64,000 bases of DNA, taken from Actinomadura rifamycini DSM 43936 (lineage in GTDB: Bacteria; Actinomycetota; Actinomycetes; Streptosporangiales; Streptosporangiaceae). Positions 31,349 to 39,364 of this stretch are shown here, piece by piece. Position numbers and translations under genes: made by a program. The notes below the pieces were generated by a model. It ran no database searches. It was not told the DNA's origin and saw nothing but the letters and a program-made list of their open reading frames with translations. The stretch spans positions 186,001 to 250,000 of the forward strand of contig NZ_AULB01000012.1 of NCBI RefSeq assembly GCF_000425065.1, written 5' to 3'. Position 1 is the stretch's first letter. Every line of letters begins with the position of its first letter.

Positions 31349-31840
31349 TCAGCGGTGCGCGCGCACGCCGTGGCGGCGGAGCGACAGCTCGACGGCGGCG
31401 TCCCAGTTGTCGGAGATCGCGGCGGCGACCGCGTGGGCGTCGTCGCACACCGCCGCCGCGACCTCCGCCGTCTCGCCGTCCCCGGCGCGGGCGGCGATGC
31501 GGCGGAGCATCTCGGCCTCGGCGATCTGCAGGTGGGCCGACACGTAGCCGTCCCGGACGTGCCGTCCGACGTGGTTGCGGTACCTCAGCACGTCGGCGAT
31601 CGAGCCCCACAGCATCTCGGCGTCCCGGACGATCGACGGCGAGGCGCGGTGCGCGCGGAGCCGGTCCTCGATCGCGCGGGTGTGCACGCGGTTGCGGCGC
31701 GCGTACTCCCCCAGGCGGCGGCAGAGGTCCGGTTCGTCGGCCGCCGTGGTGAGCAGCTCGCTCAGGACGCCCTGCACGTGCTGCTGGAGCGCGTGCGCGT
31801 CCTTGAGGTAGTCGACCAGTTTCTTCTCGATCATCGTCAT
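31349..31840 (-). CDS. DUF892 (YciE-like) ferritin-like protein
   Basis: A 163-residue helical protein starting MTMIEKKLVDYLKDAHALQQHV, the opening of the DUF892/YciE family, with later EYARRNRVHTRAIEDRL and AHLQIAEAEMLRRIAARAGD. Members form ferritin-like four-helix bundles linked to stress responses. Acidic and histidine positions for a di-iron centre are only partly evident. ATG at 31840 or two codons later. Confidence 0.72.
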   Translation of the reverse strand: MTMIEKKLVDYLKDAHALQQHVQGVLSELLTTAADEPDLCRRLGEYARRNRVHTRAIEDRLRAHRASPSIVRDAEMLWGSIADVLRYRNHVGRHVRDGYVSAHLQIAEAEMLRRIAARAGDGETAEVAAAVCDDAHAVAAAISDNWDAAVELSLRRHGVRAHR

Positions 31841-31915
31841 GGGGCGCCGTCCACTCGTTCGGCTCTCACAGGCCCCTTGCCCTGCGGAAACCGCCCGAAA
31901 CCGGACGCGGCGCCG

Positions 31916-31943
31916 CGGCCCGCCGCCGGTGGGCGGCGGGCCG
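31916..31943 (-). terminator. Hairpin after the acyl-CoA dehydrogenase gene
   Basis: CGGCCCGCCGCC (31916-31927) and GGCGGCGGGCCG (31932-31943) are perfect 12-base arms with a GGTG loop, directly after the stop of the minus-strand acyl-CoA dehydrogenase gene. No T-run. Confidence 0.65.
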
Positions 31944-31951
31944 GCCGCCGG

Positions 31952-34099
31952 CTACTTGATCAGCGGGTCGCGGGGCAGCCCGAGGATGCGCTCGGCGATC
32001 TGGTTGCGGGTGATCTCCGAGGTGCCGCCGGCGATCGACATCGCCCGCGACCCCAGCCGCATCAGCCCCGCCATCGCCCCGGCGCCGTCGCCGAACGCCG
32101 TCTGCGGCCCGGCGAACTCGCCCAGCAGCGCGGCCGTGGCGTGCCCGTGCTCGGCCAGCACCAGCTTCGTGATGTTGCCCTCCGGCCCGGGCTCGCCGCC
32201 CGCGACGGCCCGCTCGGCGCTGCGCAGGTTCAGCAGCTTCAGCGCCCGCTCCTCCGCCGCGTGCGCGCCGACCCGGTCCGCCGGGACGGCGTCCGGGTCC
32301 TCGGCGTACAGCCCGACGACGTCCGAGCCGAGCGGCGCGCCGACGCCGCCGCCGATGCTGACCCGCTCGTTGCCCAGCGTCGCCCGCGCGACCTTCCAGC
32401 CCTCGTTCGGCGCGCCGATCACGTCCTCGTCCGGGACGAACACGTCGGAGAAGAACACCTCGTTGAACTCCGAGCCGCCCGTCGCCTGCCGCAGCGGCCG
32501 CACCTCCACGCCGGGCGCCTTCATGTCGATCACCATCATCGTGACGCCCGCGTGCTTGGCCGCGTCCGGGTCGGTCCGGACGGTCGCGAGGCCGCGGCGG
32601 CTGTAGTGCGCGCCGCTCGTCCACACCTTCTGCCCGTTGACCTTCCAGCCGCCCTCGACCTTCACCGCCCGCGTCTTCACGGCCGCCGCGTCCGATCCGG
32701 CCTCCGGCTCGCTGAACAGCTGGCACCACACCTCGTCGCCGAGCAGCGCGGCGCGCACCCACCGGTCGATCTGGTCCTGCGTGCCGTGCTGGACGAGCGT
32801 GAGGATGTTCCAGCTCGTGATCCCGTACGAGGGCCGCTTCACCTTCGCCGCGCGGAACTCCTCGTCGATCACGAGCTGCAGCCCGGCGGACGCCTCCAGC
32901 CCCCACGGGCGCGGCCAGTGCGGCTGCACGTACCCGGTGTCGATCAGCCGCACGCGCTGCTCGTCCTCCGGCAGCGCCGCGATCTCCCGCGCCAGCGCCC
33001 GCACCTCGGGCCGCTGGGCCTCCGCCTCCGGCGGCAGGTCGAGCTCCGTCGCCCGCACGACGCCCGCGACGCTCAGCCGGGTGACGTCCCGCGCCGCGTC
33101 CCGCGGGTCGACGACCGCCTCGATCGTCGCCGCGCGCCGCAGCAGCAGGTGCGCGTCGTGCTCCCAGGTGAACCCGATCCCGCCGTGCACCTGCGTGTTC
33201 AGCCCGGCGTTCCCGGTGAACGCGGGCGGGGCGAGCGTCCCGGCGACGGCCGCCGCGTACTCGAACTCCGCCGCGGGCGCGGACGCCGCACGCGCCGCGT
33301 CCCACACCGCCGCCGTGCCGAGCTCCGCCGCGACGAGCATGTCCGCGCAGTGGTGCTTGACCGCCTGGAACGTCCCGATCGTCCGCCCGAACTGCTCCCG
33401 GACCTTCGCGTACTCGACCGACCGCTCGACGCACTCCAGCGCCCCGCCGACGGCCTCCGCACCCGCGATCGTCCGCGCGATGGCCACGGCGTGCGCGCGC
33501 GCCGACGGCAGGACGTCCGCGACCTCCGCGCCGTCGAGCCTGACGCGGGCCGAACGGCGGGACGGGTCGAGGTTCGGCGGGACCTCGACCTCCACGCCCG
33601 GCGCGTCCGCCCGGACGACGATCATGTCGTCGCCCGCGGGGAGCACCAGCAGCGCGGCGAGGCCGCCGCCGAGGACGACCCCGGCGTCGCCGGTCGCCGT
33701 CCCGCCGTCCACCGCGACCGCGCCGCCGATGCCGAGCGCCGCGACCGTCCGGCCGGACGCCAGGTCGGGGAGCAGCCGGGCGCGCTGCTCGTCGGTGCCG
33801 CGCGCGGCGATCACCGCGGACGCCGCCATCGTCGGCACCATCGGCCCCGGCGCCAGGGCCCGGCCGAGCTCCTCGACGACCACGACCAGCTCCGGGAGCC
33901 CCGCCCCGCCGCCGCCGTGCTCCTCCGGCAGATGGACCCCGAGCAGACCGAGCCGGGCGAAGTCGTCCCAGAACGCCGGCAGCGTCTCCTCGTCCGCTTC
34001 CAGCAGCGCGCGGTTCGCTGCGCGCGCGCCCTGATCGTTCAGGAACGTCCTGGTCGTCCCGGCCAGTTCGCGGTGCTCCTCGCCGATGGCGATCGCCAT
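31952..34099 (-). CDS. Tandem-domain acyl-CoA dehydrogenase (FadE6/FadE22-like)
   Basis: A 715-residue protein made of two acyl-CoA dehydrogenase domains. The first (about 1-355) has RSVEYAKVREQFGRTIGTFQAVKH and HGGIGFTWEHDAHLLLRR. The second (about 375-715) has the FAD/substrate segment CQLFSEPEAGSD, KVNGQKVWTSGAHYS and the C-terminal GGTSEITRNQIAERILGLPRD. Mycobacterial FadE6 and FadE22 share this fused size. It would oxidise an acyl-CoA at C2-C3, possibly a bulky or steroid side-chain substrate, since such enzymes often pair two unlike domains. GGAGG before ATG 34099 sets the start; a GTG at 34126 is less likely. A palindrome upstream suggests specific repression. Confidence 0.9.
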   Translation of the reverse strand: MAIAIGEEHRELAGTTRTFLNDQGARAANRALLEADEETLPAFWDDFARLGLLGVHLPEEHGGGGAGLPELVVVVEELGRALAPGPMVPTMAASAVIAARGTDEQRARLLPDLASGRTVAALGIGGAVAVDGGTATGDAGVVLGGGLAALLVLPAGDDMIVVRADAPGVEVEVPPNLDPSRRSARVRLDGAEVADVLPSARAHAVAIARTIAGAEAVGGALECVERSVEYAKVREQFGRTIGTFQAVKHHCADMLVAAELGTAAVWDAARAASAPAAEFEYAAAVAGTLAPPAFTGNAGLNTQVHGGIGFTWEHDAHLLLRRAATIEAVVDPRDAARDVTRLSVAGVVRATELDLPPEAEAQRPEVRALAREIAALPEDEQRVRLIDTGYVQPHWPRPWGLEASAGLQLVIDEEFRAAKVKRPSYGITSWNILTLVQHGTQDQIDRWVRAALLGDEVWCQLFSEPEAGSDAAAVKTRAVKVEGGWKVNGQKVWTSGAHYSRRGLATVRTDPDAAKHAGVTMMVIDMKAPGVEVRPLRQATGGSEFNEVFFSDVFVPDEDVIGAPNEGWKVARATLGNERVSIGGGVGAPLGSDVVGLYAEDPDAVPADRVGAHAAEERALKLLNLRSAERAVAGGEPGPEGNITKLVLAEHGHATAALLGEFAGPQTAFGDGAGAMAGLMRLGSRAMSIAGGTSEITRNQIAERILGLPRDPLIK

Positions 34100-34166
34100 G
34101 GGCCCCTCCCAACGCTCGACGGTCACCCCATGATCGCGCCGCCGTCCCGGAGAGTGAAGACCTTTC

Positions 34167-34181
34167 CCGAATCAGATTCGG
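34167..34181. promoter_or_regulatory. Palindromic operator upstream of the acyl-CoA dehydrogenase gene
   Basis: CCGAATC-A-GATTCGG is a perfect 15-base palindrome, 68 bases upstream of the acyl-CoA dehydrogenase start. It differs from the two palindromes next to the tetR gene, so a different, unlinked regulator probably uses it. Confidence 0.6.
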
Positions 34182-34223
34182 TTATTTGCGGGCCCGCGAG
34201 GGGCGCACGGATTCACGCACGCC

Positions 34224-34254
34224 GTGCAATTTTGCACCCAGTGCAAGTTTGCAT
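34224..34254. promoter_or_regulatory. Two tandem TetR operators
   Basis: GTGCAA-TT-TTGCAC (34224-34237) and GTGCAA-GT-TTGCAT (34241-34254) are near-identical 14-base palindromes 17 bases apart, ending four bases before the tetR ATG. TTGCAC (34232-34237) with TAGCAT (34254-34259) could be a 16-base-spaced promoter embedded in them. The layout predicts autoregulation by two TetR dimers. Confidence 0.7.
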
Positions 34255-34257
34255 AGC

Positions 34258-34902
34258 ATGCAGGACGTGCAGGGGGAGAAGACCGCCGTCGAGGGCGGCT
34301 TGCGGGAACGCAAGAAGCGGGCCACGCACGCGGCGCTCGTCGAGGCCGCGGTGCGGCTCGCGGCGGAGCACGGCGTGGAGAACGTCACCGTCGAGGCGAT
34401 CAGCGAGGCGGCGGGCGTGTCCCCGCGCACGTTCTTCAACTACTTCGCCTCCCGGGACGACGTCTACGTCATGCTCGGCGCGGAGTCGAGCGCCCGCATC
34501 CGGGGCGCGGTGCTCGACGCGCCGTCCGCCCTCCCGCCGCTGGAGGCGCTGCGCACGGCCTTGGCGGCGGAGCTCGCCGAGGCCGAGCAGCAGCACGAAC
34601 TGTGGGCCCTCCACGCCGAGGTGCTGCGCAACTCGCCGCACCTCCTCGTCCGCAGCATCGGCGTCCTCATGGCCGACGAGGTCGGCCTCGCCGACGTCCT
34701 CGCCGCGCGCTCGTCCACCGGCGGCGGGCCCGCGTGCCCGGACCTCTACGCGCGGCTGCTGGCCGCCGTCGGCGCCACGGCCGTCCGGGTCGCCGTCGAG
34801 CACTGGTGCGTCCGGCAGGACGAGCGCCCCTTCATGGACGTCTTCCACGAGGTGTTCGACCACCTCGCCGCCGGGCTGCCCGGGCCCCGCGACCCCGCCT
34901 GA
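34258..34902 (+). CDS. TetR-family repressor of the adjacent MFS exporter
   Basis: A 214-residue regulator: LRERKKRATHAALVEAAVRLAAEHG, then VTVEAISEAAGVSPRTFFNYF, the TetR helix-turn-helix. The ligand domain begins about residue 75. The ATG at 34258 is so close to the operators and possible -10 that the message may be leaderless or start a little further in. The MFS gene follows after 32 bases on the same strand, a standard drug-efflux pair. Confidence 0.88.
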   Translation: MQDVQGEKTAVEGGLRERKKRATHAALVEAAVRLAAEHGVENVTVEAISEAAGVSPRTFFNYFASRDDVYVMLGAESSARIRGAVLDAPSALPPLEALRTALAAELAEAEQQHELWALHAEVLRNSPHLLVRSIGVLMADEVGLADVLAARSSTGGGPACPDLYARLLAAVGATAVRVAVEHWCVRQDERPFMDVFHEVFDHLAAGLPGPRDPA

Positions 34903-34934
34903 CGCACATCCGGAACCCTCCCGAAAGAGATGTC

Positions 34935-36509
34935 GTGAAAGCATCAGCGGCGCCCACCTCCATGACCCAGCGGCAGATACTCCAGGCCATGTCCGGGCTG
35001 ATGGCGGGCATGTTCGTCGCCATCCTCGCCGGCACTGTAGTCGCCAACGCGCTCCCCCGGATCATCGCCGACCTGGGCGCCGGCCAGTCGTCCTACACCT
35101 GGGTCGTCACCGCCGAGCTGCTGGCCATGACCGCCACCGTGCCGCTGTGGGGCAAGCTCGCGGACCTCTACAACCAGAAGCTCCTGCTCCAGCTCTCCCT
35201 GGGCATGTTCGTCGTCGGCTCCCTGCTCGCGGGCTTCTCCCACGACGTCGGGCTGCTGATCTTCAGCCGGGTGGCGCAGGGCATCGGCGCGGGCGGCCTC
35301 ACCGCCCTCGCCCAGGTCGTGATGGCCGCGATCATCCCGCCCCGCCGGCTCGGCAAGTACGCCGGCATCTTCGGCGCCGTCTTCGCCGTCGGCACCGTCG
35401 CCGGGCCGCTCATCGGCGGCGTCCTCGTGGACACCTCCTGGCTCGGCTGGCGCTGGTGCTTCTTCATCGGCGTGCCGTTCGCCCTCCTCGCGATCCTGCT
35501 CCTGCAGCGCACGCTGAAGCTGCCGACCGTCCGCCGCGACGTGAAGATCGACTTCCTCGGCGCGTTCCTCATCGTCGCGGGCGTCTGCACGCTGCTGATC
35601 TGGGTCTCGCTGGCCGGCACCGAGTTCGACTGGGCGTCCTGGCAGACCGCCGTCCTCACCGTCGGCGGCGCCGTGCTCCTCGCCGCCGCCGTGGTCGTCG
35701 AGTCCCGGGTGGCCGAGCCGGTCATCCCCCTCGACATCTTCCGCAACCGCACCGTCACCCTGACGACCGTCGCCAGCCTCCTGGTCGGCGTCGCCATGTT
35801 CGGCGGCACCGTCTTCCTCTCGCAGTACTTCCAGGTCTCCCTGGGCAAGTCCGCGACGGTCGCCGGCCTGATGAGCCTGCCGATGATCTTCGGCCTGCTG
35901 GTCTCCTCCACCGTCGCCGGGCAGCTCATCAGCGCCACCGGCAAGTGGAAGGTCTACCTCATCGCGGGCGCCGCCTTCATGACCGCGGGCCTCGGCCTGC
36001 TGTCCACCATCGGCTCCGACACCCACTTCGCCGTCCTCAGCGTCTACATGGCGCTCCTCGGCATCGGCGTCGGCATGCTGATGCAGAACCTCGTGCTGGC
36101 CGCGCAGAACGACGTCCCGGCCGCCGAACTCGGCGCCGCCACGTCCGTCCTGTCCTTCTTCCGCAGCATGGGCGGCACCATCGGCACCAGCGTGCTCGGC
36201 GCGATCCTCGCCAACCGCGTCACCGCCGAGATCACGAAGAGCCTCGAGGCGTCGGGCGCCCCCGCCGGCGGCCAGGCCGCCGGCCACCGCGTCCCCGACA
36301 TGACGACGCTGCCCGCCCCCATGCGCGCCATCGTCGAGGACGCCTACGGCGTCGCGACCGCCGACCTCTTCCTCTTCGCGACGCCGTTCGCCCTGCTCGT
36401 CCTGCTGATCGTCCCGTTCATCAAGGAGAAGCCGCTGAAGACCACGAGCGGCATGGAGCGCCTCGCCGACGAGGCCGCCCCCGCCGCCACCGCCGCCCGA
36501 ACCGACTGA
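34935..36509 (+). CDS. DHA2-family MFS multidrug exporter
   Basis: A 524-residue transporter with about 14 membrane helices. Motif A is seen as WGKLADLYNQK, the helix-4 region as RVAQGIGAGGLTALAQ, and motif C as GAVFAVGTVAGPLIGGVLV, all typical of the EmrB/QacA drug:proton antiporters. The ribosome site GAAAGAG precedes GTG 34935. It is the second gene after tetR, whose operators would control both. The substrate cannot be predicted. Confidence 0.93.
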   Translation: MKASAAPTSMTQRQILQAMSGLMAGMFVAILAGTVVANALPRIIADLGAGQSSYTWVVTAELLAMTATVPLWGKLADLYNQKLLLQLSLGMFVVGSLLAGFSHDVGLLIFSRVAQGIGAGGLTALAQVVMAAIIPPRRLGKYAGIFGAVFAVGTVAGPLIGGVLVDTSWLGWRWCFFIGVPFALLAILLLQRTLKLPTVRRDVKIDFLGAFLIVAGVCTLLIWVSLAGTEFDWASWQTAVLTVGGAVLLAAAVVVESRVAEPVIPLDIFRNRTVTLTTVASLLVGVAMFGGTVFLSQYFQVSLGKSATVAGLMSLPMIFGLLVSSTVAGQLISATGKWKVYLIAGAAFMTAGLGLLSTIGSDTHFAVLSVYMALLGIGVGMLMQNLVLAAQNDVPAAELGAATSVLSFFRSMGGTIGTSVLGAILANRVTAEITKSLEASGAPAGGQAAGHRVPDMTTLPAPMRAIVEDAYGVATADLFLFATPFALLVLLIVPFIKEKPLKTTSGMERLADEAAPAATAARTD

Positions 36510-36516
36510 CCCCGGA

Positions 36517-36542
36517 GCGCCCCGGCCCGACGGCCGGGGCGC
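36517..36542. terminator. Bidirectional hairpin between MFS and SRPBCC genes
   Basis: GCGCCCCGGCC (36517-36527) and GGCCGGGGCGC (36532-36542) form a perfect 11-base stem with a four-base loop. It lies seven bases after the MFS stop and 13 bases beyond the convergent SRPBCC stop. Confidence 0.7.
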
Positions 36543-36555
36543 ACGCGTTCCCCCG

Positions 36556-37071
36556 TCAGGCGGGCAGGTTCGCCGCCGCCCAGCGCCGCCCCGGCTCCGG
36601 GTCGACGCCGAAGCGCTGGGCGTACCGCTCGTGAATCTCCCTCCACGGCTCGTGCGCCTCCTCCTCGGAGAGGTGCCCGCCGGCCAGATGCGGCTCCAGC
36701 CGCGCGAGGTAGGTCTCCCATCCGGCCGCGGTCTGCGCGGCCGGCAGGCCGTCGATGACGTGCGTGAACACCAGCCGGCAGCCGCCTTCCTCCGCGGTCA
36801 GCCCGAAGCTCTGCGGCTGCCCCGCGAACGTCCATGCCAGCCGGTGCGGCGCATCGACCTCGGTCACGTCGAGGGTCGCCCCGCCGAGGTCGATGACCTC
36901 TCCCGCCTCCGGCGTCCAGTCCACGGCGCCGGGAAAGAACCGTCCGAGCTCCGCCGGCACGCTGACCGCCCGCCACACCCGCTCGACGGGGTACGCGAGC
37001 GACCGCTCGAACCGCAGCACCGGACGCCCGTCGACCGTCTCCAGAGTCCCGTAGGCGATGTCGTCCGCCAT
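36556..37071 (-). CDS. SRPBCC/AHSA1-like protein
   Basis: A 171-residue START-like protein: LRFERSLAYPVERVWRAVSVPAELGRFFP at the N-terminus, GGCRLVFTHVIDGLPAAQTAAGWETYL later, as in AHSA1-type proteins. GGGAGG precedes ATG 37071. Unlike the ArsR-linked SRPBCC gene at 22 kb it has no adjacent regulator, yet its promoter carries a palindrome. Function unknown. Confidence 0.85.
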   Translation of the reverse strand: MADDIAYGTLETVDGRPVLRFERSLAYPVERVWRAVSVPAELGRFFPGAVDWTPEAGEVIDLGGATLDVTEVDAPHRLAWTFAGQPQSFGLTAEEGGCRLVFTHVIDGLPAAQTAAGWETYLARLEPHLAGGHLSEEEAHEPWREIHERYAQRFGVDPEPGRRWAAANLPA

Positions 37072-37119
37072 CGGCCTCCCCCTTCGCCTCCATGTAGTAG
37101 AAACACCCTGCTGAAAGCA

Positions 37120-37149
37120 ACAATAGGCAAGCAGCGACTTGCCTGTCAA
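37120..37149 (-). promoter_or_regulatory. Consensus promoter with an operator in the spacer
   Basis: On the minus strand TTGACA (37149-37144), an 18-base spacer and TATTGT (37125-37120). The spacer is almost filled by a perfect inverted repeat, AGGCAAG (37125-37131) and CTTGCCT (37138-37144). A repressor bound there would block RNA polymerase. It drives the SRPBCC gene, with a leader of about 40 bases. The following 220 bases up to the tRNA terminator show nothing recognisable. Confidence 0.7.
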
Positions 37150-37373
37150 AGGTGTCACGGGCGCTCTGATCGCGGAGCGCTCGGACACCCCCGGTCGGCC
37201 GCGTGCCGCCCGGACCATCCGGCACAGGTAGGCGGCGGTCGGCGCCGAACCACCGTCCCCGCCGGGCCGAGGAAGTCGAACGGGCGCACTCGAACACCGC
37301 ACGGAGAGTTTCGGCGAGGACATCGGGCGGCGATGAGCCCGCTCAGAAGCCGCATGAACCGATGAAAAGACCG

Positions 37374-37407
37374 GAGGCCCGGCCGGAGCATTCTCCGACC
37401 GGGCCTC
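37374..37407 (-). terminator. Terminator of the tRNA-Ala gene
   Basis: GAGGCCCGG (37374-37382) pairs with CCGGGCCTC (37399-37407), continued inside by CGGAG/CTCCG (37384-37397) with one C-A mismatch. On the minus strand the stem is followed by CGGTCTTTTC, a short U-run, 15 bases after the tRNA 3' end. Confidence 0.8.
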
Positions 37408-37422
37408 TGACCTGGTGTTCCT

Positions 37423-37499
37423 TGGTGGAGCTGAGGGGATTTGAACCCCTGGCCCCCTCGATGCGAACGAGGTGCGCTACCGGACTGCGCCACAGCCCC
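37423..37499 (-). tRNA. tRNA-Ala (anticodon CGC)
   Basis: A 77-base cloverleaf including an encoded CCA. The acceptor stem is GGGGCTG/CAGCTCC with the G3-U70 wobble pair that identifies alanine tRNAs. The anticodon stem CCTCG/CGAGG encloses TTCGCAT, giving anticodon CGC for GCG codons, which are abundant in this genome. The T-loop is TTCAAAT. The gene sits next to sepX, as in other actinobacteria. Confidence 0.95.
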
Positions 37500-37549
37500 A
37501 AGGACGTGTTTAGATTAGCAAACTCTGGAGGGTGTTCGCGCCATCCCGG

Positions 37550-38029
37550 TCACTCGCCGACGGCGCGTCGGTCGTCGGCGTACTGGTCGAAGACCTCTTC
37601 GGGCGTCGGGAGCTCGATGATCTCGGCGGGTTCGGCGGCCGGCTCGGGGACGGTCTGGGCGGCGCGGCGGGCGGCGGCGCGGGCGCGCGCGGCGGACTCG
37701 CGGCGGGCGGCGTCCATGCCGACGGCGACGCGGAGGAGCGCGAGGTGGCCGACCAGGAGGACGGCCGGGGGCGCGGCGACCCACCAGGGGGCGACGCCGA
37801 AGGCGGCGACGGTGGCGGCGGTGGCGAGCAGGGCGGTGAGGCCCGCGGTGCGGCGGCGGCGCCGGGCGATGACCCGGGCGCGGGACGGCGCGCGGGTGCG
37901 GCGCGGCTCCGGTTCGGTGTGCTCCTCCTCGAACTCGTCCTGCTTCTCGGTGTCGCGGCGGAGCCACATGGGGACGAGGACGATCGCCCAGACGGCGACG
38001 ATGGCGAGGTAGAGGACGGCACTGCTCAT
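37550..38029 (-). CDS. sepX: SepX/GlpR-type divisome membrane protein
   Basis: A 159-residue protein beginning MSSAVLYLAIVAVWAIVLVPMWLRR, a short extracellular end with a first membrane helix, followed by a charged cytoplasmic loop (RRTRAPSRARVIARRRRR), two more hydrophobic segments (about 62-98) and an Ala/Glu-rich tail. This N-terminus is the hallmark of SepX/GlpR, a membrane protein needed for normal septa in Streptomyces. Its position between tRNA-Ala and the rimJ/moaC/moeA/galU genes matches the conserved actinobacterial order. The name rests on these two points. Confidence 0.8.
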   Translation of the reverse strand: MSSAVLYLAIVAVWAIVLVPMWLRRDTEKQDEFEEEHTEPEPRRTRAPSRARVIARRRRRTAGLTALLATAATVAAFGVAPWWVAAPPAVLLVGHLALLRVAVGMDAARRESAARARAAARRAAQTVPEPAAEPAEIIELPTPEEVFDQYADDRRAVGE

Positions 38030-38055
38030 CGGACCACCCCCAGGGCACGCCTGCG

Positions 38056-38080
38056 GCGCGGGCCGACTATCGGCCCGCGC
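38056..38080. terminator. 11-bp hairpin between rimJ-like gene and sepX
   Basis: GCGCGGGCCGA (38056-38066) and TCGGCCCGCGC (38070-38080) pair perfectly around a three-base loop, 27 bases before the sepX start. It may end the transcript from the GNAT gene or structure the sepX leader. The rest of this 201-base gap has only a direct repeat, TCGATCGCGC at 38166 and 38200. Confidence 0.5.
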
Positions 38081-38230
38081 ACGTGCATTGGGAGCAGGGT
38101 CACGCCCCGCACGGTACGAGCCGGTGTCAGAGGTTGACGAGCATAAGGGGCGGTGTGTCGCGAGATCGATCGCGCCGTTACTCTCCGTTTGCCGACTCTT
38201 CGATCGCGCAGGATATTTACGAGTCGAAAG

Positions 38231-38848
38231 TCACTGCCGGGGAAATGCTCGGCGGCGGTCGGCGAGCCAGCGGGAGCGCAGGCCACCGGGCACGTCCTCG
38301 ACGGTGAGGGCGTAGCAGATGTGGTCGCGCCAGGCGCCGTCGATGTGCAGGTGCCGGCGCCGAATTCCTTCTTCGCGGAATCCCAGTTTTTCGACGACGC
38401 GGCGGCTCGCGGCGTTCTCCGGGCGGATATTGGCCTCGAGGCGGTGGAGGCCGACGGTGAAGAAACAGTGGTCCACCGCGAGGGCGACGGCGGTGGGGAT
38501 GACGCCGCGGCCGGCGACCTGGCGGTCGACCCAGTAGCCGATCTGGGCGGAGCGGGCCGAGCCCCAGACGATCGCGCCGATCGTGACCTGGCCGACGAAG
38601 TCGTCCTCGTGGGTGACGACCCACGGCAGCGCGAGGCCCTGGCGGGCCTCGCGGCGCATCGTGTGGACCATGCTGACGTAGGGGCCGAGGCCGCTGCGGA
38701 ACAGCGGCGTCTCGGGGTTGGTGGGTTCCCAGGGGCGCAGCCAGTCGGCGTTGCGGACCCGCAGCTCGCGCCAGACGGACGCGTCGCGGTGCCGCAGCGG
38801 GCGCAGTCCGACGGGACCTTCGGTCAGGGTGACCGGCCATCCCCGCAT
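38231..38848 (-). CDS. GNAT acetyltransferase, RimJ/RimL type
   Basis: A 205-residue N-acetyltransferase: VGLRPLRHRDASVWRELR at the start, acetyl-CoA strand IGYWVDRQVAGRGVIPTAVALAVDH with the Q/RxxGxG/A-like RQVAGRG, and the closing RPENAASRRVVEKLGFREEGI. It resembles RimJ, which acetylates ribosomal protein S5, and the orthologue in M. tuberculosis lies beside moeA and galU as here. The ATG at 38848 is chosen; a GTG three codons upstream is possible. Confidence 0.88.
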   Translation of the reverse strand: MRGWPVTLTEGPVGLRPLRHRDASVWRELRVRNADWLRPWEPTNPETPLFRSGLGPYVSMVHTMRREARQGLALPWVVTHEDDFVGQVTIGAIVWGSARSAQIGYWVDRQVAGRGVIPTAVALAVDHCFFTVGLHRLEANIRPENAASRRVVEKLGFREEGIRRRHLHIDGAWRDHICYALTVEDVPGGLRSRWLADRRRAFPRQ

Positions 38849-38890
38849 TCGTTCCACGGTTCCATGATTCCCTGGTGCGGCGTATGAACG

Positions 38891-39364
38891 CTATTTTTTG
38901 TGGTCGCCGCCATGGATCTGGTCGACGGCGTGGGCGAGGACGCGCCCGAGGACGGCCATGCCGTCGCGCACGCCGCCGGTCGAACCCGGCAGGTTGACGA
39001 TGAGGGTGCGGCCCGCGACGCCCGCGAGGCCGCGGGAGAGGATCGCGGTCGGGACGGCGTCGCGGTTCTCCGCCCGGACGGCCTCGGCGATCCCGGGGAT
39101 CTCGCGGTCGAGGACGCGGCGGGTCATCTCGGGGGTCAGGTCGGTGGGGGTGAGGCCCGTGCCGCCGGTGGTGACGACGACGTCGTAGCCGTCGGCGACG
39201 GCGTCGCGGAGCACCTGCTCGACCGGTTCGCCGTCGGGGACGACGACGGGCCCGTCGACGCGGCAGCCGAGGTCGGCGAGCATCTCGACGAGGACGGGCC
39301 CCGACCGGTCGGGGTACACGCCGGCGGACGCGCGGTTGGAGACGGTGACGGCCATCGCCCTCAT
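38891..39364 (-). CDS. mogA: Molybdopterin adenylyltransferase-type MogA/MoaB protein
   Basis: A 157-residue MoaB/Mog-domain protein: AVTVSNRASAGVYPDRSGP, the catalytic TTGGTGLTPTDLTPE and NLPGSTGGVRD loops. It activates molybdopterin by adenylylation before molybdate insertion. Its ATG overlaps the moaC stop (ATGA at 39361-39364), so mogA is translated after moaC in the moeA-moaC-mogA operon. Confidence 0.93.
   Translation of the reverse strand: MRAMAVTVSNRASAGVYPDRSGPVLVEMLADLGCRVDGPVVVPDGEPVEQVLRDAVADGYDVVVTTGGTGLTPTDLTPEMTRRVLDREIPGIAEAVRAENRDAVPTAILSRGLAGVAGRTLIVNLPGSTGGVRDGMAVLGRVLAHAVDQIHGGDHKK

Noticed and set aside
30272..36634. A 2120-codon plus-strand open frame
   Set aside because: It crosses at least six recognisable genes on both strands and has no family sequence of its own.
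37423..37499. tRNA-Ala as an integration site for a mobile element
   Set aside because: No integrase, no duplicated tRNA end and normal conserved synteny on the left side.
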